Below, in pieces: positions 25,784-32,673 of a DNA stretch of 64,000 nt (the first letter of the stretch is position 1; each line of letters begins with the position of its first letter). The stretch is from JBCCGG01 sp039029395. GTDB lineage: Bacteria; Pseudomonadota; Alphaproteobacteria; Kiloniellales; JAKSDN01. Location: contig JBCCGG010000004.1 in assembly GCA_039029395.1 (NCBI GenBank), positions 151,032 through 215,031 of the forward strand, read 5' to 3'. Made by a program: the position numbers and the translations under genes. The notes below the pieces were generated by a model. It was not told the origin of the DNA. It searched no databases and saw only the letters and a list, made by a program, of their open reading frames with translations.

Positions 25784-25904
25784 GGGAGGTCAAGATAGCG
25801 GCGCGCGGCGATCTTGGCGAGCCGCCGCAAGCCCCCCTTGCCCAGCGCCCGCGATTGGGCCAGCATCTGACGCCTCTGACGCACCCGAGCCCCCTGCCCC
25901 GCCC

Positions 25905-26711
25905 ATGCCCGACTCGCCTGATTCCAACGCCACCAACATCGCCCGCCTGCTCCAGGTCATGGCGCGCCTGCGCGCGCCCGAGGGCGGCTGCCCCTGGGAC
26001 ATCGAGCAGACCTTCGCGACCATCGCGCCCTACACCATCGAGGAGGCCTACGAAGTCGCCGAGGCGATCCGCCAGGACGACATGGCCTGCCTCAAGGAAG
26101 AGCTCGGCGACCTCCTGCTCCAGGTGGTCTACCACGCGCGCATGGCCGAGGAGCGCGCGGCCTTCGACTTCGATGCCGTGGCCGGCGCGATCGCCGACAA
26201 GATGGTGCGCCGCCATCCCCATGTCTTCGGGCGGGACAGCGTCGCCGACGCCGCGGCCCAGACCGTTTCCTGGGAGGCCTTGAAAGCCGAGGAGCGGGCC
26301 GCCAAGGCCGCCGCCAAGGGCACCCGCGCCAGCGTGCTGGACGACGTCGGCCTGGGCTTTCCGGCCCTGACCCGGGCCGAGAAGCTGACCAAGCGGGCCG
26401 CGCGGGTCGGGTTCGACTGGCCCGAGGTGGCGCAGGTCTTTCACAAGATCGACGAGGAGTTGGCTGAGATCAAAGAAGCGATCGCAGAGGGCGGCGACCC
26501 GGACCGGCTCGAGGACGAGGTCGGCGACCTGCTCTTCGCGGTGGCCAACCTGGCGCGCCACCTGAAGCTCGACCCCGAGGCCGCCCTGCGCCGCACCAAC
26601 GGCAAGTTCGAGGATCGCTTCCACGCCGTGGAAGCGAGCTTCCCGAACGGTCTGGGAGAGGTCTCTCTGGAGGCGATGGAAGCGGCGTGGCAAAAGGCGA
26701 AGGGGAAGTAG
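25905..26711 (+). CDS. mazG: Nucleoside triphosphate pyrophosphohydrolase MazG
   Basis: Hydrolyses NTPs to NMP and pyrophosphate, a housecleaning enzyme. The product is 268 residues with two all-alpha MazG domains. The first begins LRAPEGGCPWDIEQTFATI with the EExxE metal set in TIEEAYEVAEAI and the E-L-G-D motif KEELGDLLLQVVYHA. The second has DEELAEIKEAI and DEVGDLLFAVANLARH. ATG at 25905 fits the family N-terminus; no strong ribosome site is seen. It is divergent from the GNAT gene and convergent with the cyclase gene. Confidence 0.92.
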   Translation: MPDSPDSNATNIARLLQVMARLRAPEGGCPWDIEQTFATIAPYTIEEAYEVAEAIRQDDMACLKEELGDLLLQVVYHARMAEERAAFDFDAVAGAIADKMVRRHPHVFGRDSVADAAAQTVSWEALKAEERAAKAAAKGTRASVLDDVGLGFPALTRAEKLTKRAARVGFDWPEVAQVFHKIDEELAEIKEAIAEGGDPDRLEDEVGDLLFAVANLARHLKLDPEAALRRTNGKFEDRFHAVEASFPNGLGEVSLEAMEAAWQKAKGK

Positions 26712-26751
26712 CGCGCGCCAGCCTTTCTGGGGTGGCTCCAGTCGAGCGTTG

Positions 26752-29259
26752 TTAACCAGCTAGGTTTGCGACCCCGGTCCAGGATTTGCTGGGCGGACTC
26801 GCGTTGAAGCTCCAACAGCGGCTCAGCAAAATTTGGGTCGGCCGGTCGCTGGGATTGGCTTCGAGCGCCGCGGCGAAGGACATGGCGGCCTTGTACCAAT
26901 CCCGTTTGCGATAATGGGTAAGCCCGGTGGCGTAAGCATCGAGCACCTGTTCCATGTTCGGAAAGGTCTCTTCCGTGTGGTGGTCGAGGGCCTCGTAGAT
27001 TTGGATCGGGGTCTCGACACCGTAGACCTGAACGCGGTCGATCTCCCGCAGCTGGTACGCGCCTTTGAGCTTGGCCTTGGTGTGGTGGGAGATCAGGGTT
27101 CGGGTGCCGTAGATCTTGTTCACCCGCTCGATCCGCGACGCGAGATTGACGTGCTCGCCTATCACTGTGTAGTCCATGCGCTTGGGCGAGCCGATGGTGC
27201 CGGCGATCACGGGACCGGTGTCGATGCCGACGCCGATGTCGATCGGCATGAGCCCTTCGGAGGCGCGCGCGGCGTTGAATTGCCTCAGCCTTCGGACCAT
27301 TTGCACGGCCGCCTTGAGCGCATTGTCGGTGTCGTCAACCGAGACGAAGGGCGCACCGAAGACGGCCATCATCGCGTCGCCGATGAACTTGTCCAGGGTG
27401 CCGGCGTTCTCGAAGATAATGTCCACCATGTCCGAGAAATAGGCATTGAGCACCCGCACCATGCGCTTGGCCCCCAGCTTCTCGGAAAGCTGAGAGAATT
27501 GCCGGATGTCCGAGAAGAGGATCGTCGCCTCCTGGGAGGTGCCGGTCAGCAGAGTCTGGTCGACTTCGAGCAGGCGCTCGACCACGTTGTCCGACATGAA
27601 GCGCACCATCGTGCCCTTGACCCGCTTCTCGCGGGTGATGTCCTCAAGCACCAGCATGACGCCCGGATAGCTCTCGTCCGGCTCGCGCATCGGCACGATC
27701 GTGATATTGACCGAACTGCGGCGCTGACCCCGTCGGACGATGTCCTTGTCCATCAGGGCGATCGAAGTGGAGGTGTCGCGAACCTCCTTCATGGCCTGCA
27801 ACAGCCAGGCGTTCTGCTTGCCGGTGAGCTTGCTTGCGCTCAGGACGGTTGTCGCGCCATCAGCGAGACCGAAAAGTTTGCGGGCCGTCGGGTTCGCCGA
27901 GGTCAGGCGCAGCGCGGAACTGAAGGTTAGAATGCCATTGCTCAGGTTATCGAGGATACTTTGGTTCAGGTTCTTGACCTGGAGAACCTCCAGGTTCGCG
28001 CGGCGCTCTTCGGTGATGTCGCGACCGTAGATGTTCACGTAGGCTTGGCGAGGCACCGGCGCCAAAGTCAAGGCGAACAAGCGACCGCCGCTCGAGAACT
28101 CGATGATCGCGGTCTCGGGCTTGCCATGGGCCTGAGCGACGGACCTGGCGAGACCGGGTGCGAGGCTCCGACCGCCGTCGCGCAACAGACCTTTAAGCTT
28201 GAGCGCGGCGGAGTTGGCGTAGAGCAGCTCGCCCGTGGGCGTCACGCGCAGCACGGGATTGGGGTTTTCCTCCGGAAACTTTGCAAGCGAGTCGACCTCG
28301 CGCCGGGCGCGGCGCTCTTCGGTGACGTCGCGGCCGTAGATGTTGAGGTAGTCGGCGCCGGGAACCGGGGTGATCAAAAGAACGAAATGCCGCCCGTCCT
28401 GGCTGACCTCGTAAGGGCGGAGCTTTCCACTTTCATCAGCGCGCCGCACCTGACGTTTCAGCGCTTGCGCAATGCGCTCTCCGCCCTTCTGCCAGAGACA
28501 CTTCAGCGCTTTGGCACCAGGATTGGCATAGAGCACCTGGCCGCTCGTTGCGACGCGCAACACCGGGCTCGGATTTTCCTCCGGGAACTTCGCCAGATCA
28601 TAGGCTTCTTGCTGGGCGCGTCGTTCCTCGGTGACGTCCCGGCCATAGAGGTTGAGATAGTCGCTACCTTGCACCGGCGTGATCGTGAGAACGAAGTGCT
28701 GCTTGCCGGAGACCAGCTCGAAGGGACGAATTTGGCCGCTCTTTCGGGCGCCGAGGACTGCCCGCTTCAGCTCGGATGACAGTTGCTTCGTGCCTTTGCG
28801 CCAGATGGCTGTTACGGCCTCGGCACCGGGGTTGGCATAGAGCACCCTGCCGGTCGCGGTGACGCGCAGCACCGGGCTCGGGTTCTCTTCCGGGAACTTC
28901 GCCAAATCGTCGGCCTGCTTCTGGGTGCGACGTACTTCGGTCACGTCCCGGCCGTAGAGGTTCACGTAACCCTCGCCTGGCACCGGGACCACGTTGAAAT
29001 TGTAGATACGCTGCTTTGAGATGAAATCGGCCTTTTGTGCCGTTTTCCCGCGCCAGGTGCGTTTCGCGACCCGGCTCAGGTCGGCCGCGATCTGCTGGGC
29101 CCTTTGGGTCAGAAGGCCCGGCACCTTGCGAGCGGCCGAATTGGCATAAAGCAGCCGTCCATCGCGGGCGGCCCGCAACATGGGGTTGGGGTTTTGCTCG
29201 GGAAAGTTCGAGAGATCCTGTGGTGTCGTGTCTTGCCGCCCATTGCTTCTGCGAGGCAT
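26752..29259 (-). CDS. Class III adenylate/guanylate cyclase with tandem PAS domains
   Basis: Cytoplasmic signal protein of 835 residues with no membrane segment. Four PAS units at about 15-118, 119-222, 223-325 and 326-425 begin with FPExNPxPxLR and end with YxNxYGRDxTEExRA; F19, F122, F225, F328 show an exact 103-residue period. A divergent fifth PAS (about 430-550) and a helix lead to the cyclase domain (about 575-760). The two metal aspartates D584 (FSDI) and D628 (GDAMMAVFG), the purine-contacting K624 and T698, and N705/R709 (VNLASR) are all present, which favours adenylate cyclase. A TPR-like helix pair ends the protein. ATG at 29259 has AAGGAAC upstream. It is convergent with mazG; the signal sensed is unknown. 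Confidence 0.88.
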   Translation of the reverse strand: MPRRSNGRQDTTPQDLSNFPEQNPNPMLRAARDGRLLYANSAARKVPGLLTQRAQQIAADLSRVAKRTWRGKTAQKADFISKQRIYNFNVVPVPGEGYVNLYGRDVTEVRRTQKQADDLAKFPEENPSPVLRVTATGRVLYANPGAEAVTAIWRKGTKQLSSELKRAVLGARKSGQIRPFELVSGKQHFVLTITPVQGSDYLNLYGRDVTEERRAQQEAYDLAKFPEENPSPVLRVATSGQVLYANPGAKALKCLWQKGGERIAQALKRQVRRADESGKLRPYEVSQDGRHFVLLITPVPGADYLNIYGRDVTEERRARREVDSLAKFPEENPNPVLRVTPTGELLYANSAALKLKGLLRDGGRSLAPGLARSVAQAHGKPETAIIEFSSGGRLFALTLAPVPRQAYVNIYGRDITEERRANLEVLQVKNLNQSILDNLSNGILTFSSALRLTSANPTARKLFGLADGATTVLSASKLTGKQNAWLLQAMKEVRDTSTSIALMDKDIVRRGQRRSSVNITIVPMREPDESYPGVMLVLEDITREKRVKGTMVRFMSDNVVERLLEVDQTLLTGTSQEATILFSDIRQFSQLSEKLGAKRMVRVLNAYFSDMVDIIFENAGTLDKFIGDAMMAVFGAPFVSVDDTDNALKAAVQMVRRLRQFNAARASEGLMPIDIGVGIDTGPVIAGTIGSPKRMDYTVIGEHVNLASRIERVNKIYGTRTLISHHTKAKLKGAYQLREIDRVQVYGVETPIQIYEALDHHTEETFPNMEQVLDAYATGLTHYRKRDWYKAAMSFAAALEANPSDRPTQILLSRCWSFNASPPSKSWTGVANLAG
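27976..29205 (-). repeat. Four in-frame 309-bp PAS repeat units
   Basis: Four consecutive PAS units are encoded with an exact 103-codon spacing between their FPE(E/Q)NP starts and between their YGRD endings. The protein similarity between units 2 and 3 is highest, pointing to recent duplication there. Confidence 0.85.
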
Positions 29260-29499
29260 TTTTTTGTTGTTCCTTTTGAGCTGGCCGGGACCGGAAGATT
29301 CAGTGTAACCAGAAGTTTGAGATAGGAAAATAGGGTCAAATGATGACTCGCGCGCGGGACTGGTACACCACCTTAACTTTGCTTCGGAATCCGCGCTGCA
29401 ACGCACCAGCAGCAGTCTCCGAGACCCTGCTCAGGTGACCAACCGGTTCCCGAGTTGCTATCGTGACCGCCCGCAAGATCCGAATATGAAGGGACCCAG

Positions 29500-29781
29500 A
29501 TGCCAAAGATCGTCGTAACGATCCAAGTCGAGGATCTGTCGAAATGGGAGCAAGGTTTCAAGACCCACGGCGCCCTGTTCCGCCGGCAAACTATAAAGGG
29601 CCAGTACGACTACACCATGATCCACGGGGAAAACCGCGTCGTGCTCTGCGCGGAGGTCGAGGACGTCGACGAGTTCTTCGAAGAGCTGGAGACACCCCAG
29701 GCCGACGACGCCAAGGACCTGGACGGAGTCAAGCGCGAGTCGATCCGCTTCTACGTGCTGGATAGGCGCTTCACGTTCTAG
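29500..29781 (+). CDS. Small cytoplasmic protein, ferredoxin-like fold suspected
   Basis: A 93-residue hypothetical protein. The start has AAGGGA six bases upstream, and the composition is that of a real protein. It begins with a beta strand (PKIVVTIQVED), a helix containing KWEQGF, and two more strands (YDYTMIHG, RVVLCAEVE), which suggests a dimeric alpha/beta-barrel (ABM-like) fold; this is inference. No catalytic residue can be named. It stands 103 bases before the three paralogous membrane-protein genes and may be on a separate transcript. Confidence 0.65.
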   Translation: MPKIVVTIQVEDLSKWEQGFKTHGALFRRQTIKGQYDYTMIHGENRVVLCAEVEDVDEFFEELETPQADDAKDLDGVKRESIRFYVLDRRFTF

Positions 29782-29838
29782 CCGGACCCACGGAAAAGGC
29801 CTGGCGCTCCTCGTAGTAAACGATTTGTATAGTACCAT

Positions 29839-29869
29839 TTGATATTACTGATCCCGTAGTAGTGATAAA
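29839..29869 (+). promoter_or_regulatory. Tentative promoter before the PH-like membrane gene cluster
   Basis: TTGATA (29839-29844) and GATAAA (29864-29869) are separated by 19 bases in an AT-rich stretch within otherwise GC-rich DNA, immediately before the TTG start at 29884. The spacing is longer than ideal. Confidence 0.25.
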
Positions 29870-29883
29870 CGGGGCATTGAGAC

Positions 29884-30795
29884 TTGGCCACCTGGATCGA
29901 CGAGACCTTGGAACCCGGCGAGACGATCGTCTATCGGGCCCGCGCGACCTGGAGCCAGGTGGCGGTCGCGACGGCGGTCTTTTTCGCCGTGCTTTGCGCC
30001 ATAAACGCTGCAATAACTTCGAACCCCGTGGCGGTCATCTTTTGGGCTACGAATTTCACGCTTTTCATGGGGTTACCTTTTTATCTCGGTGAAACGGTCA
30101 TCACTGACAGACGGATCCTGCAATGGACCCCATTTCTCGTCACTGAAAGCAAATCGGCGCTCAATCTCGATGCCGTCGTCGCGGTCGAGCGGTCCAAAGG
30201 CTTTCTGGGTGACCAGATACGCGTCACTGCGGACGAGGAGTTGGCATCCGGCAAGATCCGAGTCAGCCATATCCACAGCGGCATCGTCGCTGAACCGGCG
30301 CGCTACCTTGAGGAGTTGCTGCGGGCTCTTCCGTTCGAAAAGGTGAAGTTCACCGACAAGTCAGCCAATTGCAGAGCGCGCCTAGCGATCGTCAGCACCA
30401 TCTTCCTCCAATGCGCGGGTGGCTTTCTAGGCTATCTGTGCCTTGTAGTCTCTAGCTGGCCATGGATTGATCAAGCGCTTGAAGGCCAACCCGACATCGC
30501 CCTCTATGGCGTGTTGCTCGGTCTCATTGCACTTACAGTACCGGTTTGCCTGCTCATCGCCAGGAGCCTTCAATATCTCGCCATTATCTTCTGGTCCTAT
30601 TTCCTCACCCTCGAGGAGATGCGCCAATTCGTGATCGCCGAGATCAACTTCGACGGCGCCGGACAACCCTCGAATCTAGTAAGATGGCGCCTAGGCACCT
30701 ACGCCCGCTTGATCCAATGGCTCTACCAGGCCCCGGTTACATTACGCCCCAATGGGGCCGAAAGCCTATCGGGCCGGTCGCCCGAACAGGACTAG
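29884..30795 (+). CDS. PH-like membrane protein, tandem paralog A
   Basis: A 303-residue membrane protein. The N-terminal signature is W-x5-LEPGETI, then a hydrophobic pair (about 27-70), a soluble beta-rich core beginning VITDRRILQW (about 72-150), a second hydrophobic pair (about 170-235) and a C-terminal YARLIQWLYQAP segment. The (T/N)-x-RR-(I/L) strand is the mark of bacterial PH-like (bPH2/YdbT type) domains, so a PH-like core is inferred. The start is TTG at 29884: it aligns exactly with the N-termini of the two following paralogs. The gene is the first of three tandem copies, nine bases before the next. The function is unknown. Confidence 0.72.
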   Translation: MATWIDETLEPGETIVYRARATWSQVAVATAVFFAVLCAINAAITSNPVAVIFWATNFTLFMGLPFYLGETVITDRRILQWTPFLVTESKSALNLDAVVAVERSKGFLGDQIRVTADEELASGKIRVSHIHSGIVAEPARYLEELLRALPFEKVKFTDKSANCRARLAIVSTIFLQCAGGFLGYLCLVVSSWPWIDQALEGQPDIALYGVLLGLIALTVPVCLLIARSLQYLAIIFWSYFLTLEEMRQFVIAEINFDGAGQPSNLVRWRLGTYARLIQWLYQAPVTLRPNGAESLSGRSPEQD

Positions 30796-30804
30796 GCGCC
30801 CTCC

Positions 30805-31728
30805 ATGCCGAAGTGGCTGGAAAAAGAGCTGCTGCCGGGCGAGACGACGCTCGCCTCGTTTGGCGCCAACCACAAAGGCGCCTTTTGGCTTGCCGTTTTG
30901 GCATTCATTGCCCTGATAGTGGTGTGCACCTTGGTAGCGCCGGCGTTCGGCGACGGCTATCTGGCGAGCATGGTGGACCAGATACCGATCGCTGCTCTTC
31001 CCTTCATCGGCGTAGGCTTTCTCTCCAAGTGCGCGATCACGCAGAAACGCGTTCTCGGCAGAACCAGCCTCTTTTTCTCCGGCATCACGGAAAGCCTCGA
31101 GCATCCCGCGATCGAGGCCCTGGAGCTCAAGCACGGGCACTTGCGCCACAAAATCACGGTCTCGGTGCGTGACGGCACGGCGCTCCAGATCAACGGCGTG
31201 CGCCACCCGGCGGACTTCCTGGATGCCATGCTGAGCGCCTATTCCTATCGGGATCTTGTGGTCCGCGGCGTGCCGGCACCGCTTTTGGTGTGTCTGCTGT
31301 CCCCGATTTTGCTTTGGACAAGGGTCTTGATCGCGGTGGTCGCTACGTACGGATTGGGCGCGATCGGCTGGGATCTGCTCGTTGGATCACCGGACTTAAG
31401 CCTAGCGCTGCGCGTTGTCCTCTTCCCCCTGATAGTCTTGATACCGCTCCTTATCTCTCTCGGTATACTGCTCCTGCTCCAGGGCCTCTTTGCCGTTACT
31501 TTGCACCGCTGGATGAGCCCGGACGACCTGTGCCGCACCCTGATCCACTTCGAGCCGCCAAAGGGCCACGGCAAGCTCGACCGCATCGCGCGCTGGAACC
31601 TGAACCTCACCCTGGGCCTCTTCAGCTGGCTTTACGGCCGGCCCATGAGCCTCTGGACGCCACCCTCCACCACCGTCTCCTCCAAGCCGCAGGGAGGCAT
31701 GCTGCGCCATGACGCCAAAGTGGATTAA
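30805..31728 (+). CDS. PH-like membrane protein, tandem paralog B
   Basis: A 307-residue member of the same family. The N-terminus is PKWLEKELLPGETTL. Two hydrophobic stretches precede a core (about 70-150) with the strand CAITQKRVLGRTSLFF, where the RR of the other copies is KR. Another hydrophobic pair (about 155-230) and the C-terminal W-N-L-N-L-T-L-G-L-F-S-WLYGRP motif follow, with PPSTTVSS after it. It is the most diverged of the three in the core. It overlaps the next gene by 20 bases, so expression is coupled. Confidence 0.75.
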   Translation: MPKWLEKELLPGETTLASFGANHKGAFWLAVLAFIALIVVCTLVAPAFGDGYLASMVDQIPIAALPFIGVGFLSKCAITQKRVLGRTSLFFSGITESLEHPAIEALELKHGHLRHKITVSVRDGTALQINGVRHPADFLDAMLSAYSYRDLVVRGVPAPLLVCLLSPILLWTRVLIAVVATYGLGAIGWDLLVGSPDLSLALRVVLFPLIVLIPLLISLGILLLLQGLFAVTLHRWMSPDDLCRTLIHFEPPKGHGKLDRIARWNLNLTLGLFSWLYGRPMSLWTPPSTTVSSKPQGGMLRHDAKVD

Positions 31729-32587
31729 GCGCCACCTCGAGCCGGGCGAGATCGTGCTCCACATCGCGCGCCCCAGCCACAAACGTGTCTTAGGCGTGCT
31801 GTGTTTTTACTTCGCCGTGCTCGCACCCTTGGCCTGGGCGCTGGGAAGCGAATGGCGCACGATTCTTGTTTCCATGCCGATTGCCATCGTGCTTGTAGTT
31901 CTCTTCTTCAATCGTACGAGGATCGTGCTCACCAATCGCAGGCTATTCTTCCGAGACGCAGTGAGGTCGCTCGACCCACCCGACATCTATGCTCTCAGCC
32001 AAGTTTCCGCACTGCGGATCACGCGCCAGTGCACTGTCCCCAGTGTCCATTTCGATATCGCCAAGGTGAAAGATGTCGGTATCTCGTGGGTCGCGAACGT
32101 GGACGCTCTGGTCGAACGGATCACTGCTCTGAAGTCGGAGCACGATCTCAAAATTCGCGATCGGAGCAGCGATTGGAGGAGCGAGTTTTATCTATGGTGT
32201 CCCTTGGCCCTGATCTATTATGGCACTTTGGGCTTGGGTTACGCCCTGACCAGTTACCTCAGGTCCCTTGCCACAGATGGCCTAGGCTGCCAATCCCACG
32301 ACTGCCTCGCCGCCGATCTGCTCATGATCCCGGTGGTCGCCGCCTCCTTCGTCATCTGCCTGCACCTCACGGTGCCGCTGGCGCTTACGATCTGCTACCC
32401 GCTGCTGGATGCGAAGCAGCGACGCTTGATCGCTGTGGAGATCTCTTCTGCGTCGGATCGTAAAATGGACCTCTGCACCCGCTTGCTATTCGGCCTGTCG
32501 TCACCCATCACCATTGGCTATTTGAGCTGGCTCTACGGCCGTCCGATCGACTTCACGCCGCCCTCCAGCAAAGTGTCGTCGGATTAA
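31709..32587 (+). CDS. PH-like membrane protein, tandem paralog C
   Basis: A 292-residue member of the family and the one closest to known bacterial PH-like proteins, with RIVLTNRRLFFRDAV at about 70-84. N-terminal PKWIKRHLEPGEIVL and C-terminal SWLYGRPIDFTPPSSKVSS match copy B. About four membrane segments are predicted (near 28-45, 50-68, 165-190, 210-235). GGGAGG lies ten bases before the ATG at 31709, inside gene B. It is followed after 86 bases by the membrane pentapeptide-repeat gene in the same direction. Confidence 0.75.
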   Translation: MTPKWIKRHLEPGEIVLHIARPSHKRVLGVLCFYFAVLAPLAWALGSEWRTILVSMPIAIVLVVLFFNRTRIVLTNRRLFFRDAVRSLDPPDIYALSQVSALRITRQCTVPSVHFDIAKVKDVGISWVANVDALVERITALKSEHDLKIRDRSSDWRSEFYLWCPLALIYYGTLGLGYALTSYLRSLATDGLGCQSHDCLAADLLMIPVVAASFVICLHLTVPLALTICYPLLDAKQRRLIAVEISSASDRKMDLCTRLLFGLSSPITIGYLSWLYGRPIDFTPPSSKVSSD

Positions 32588-32673
32588 CACTGCTGACGGA
32601 CCATGCGACAGCGGCGCATCTGTGCTAGCATGGTGTGGTATTTGGAAGACAAGCAGATTTGAAACCGAGAGCC

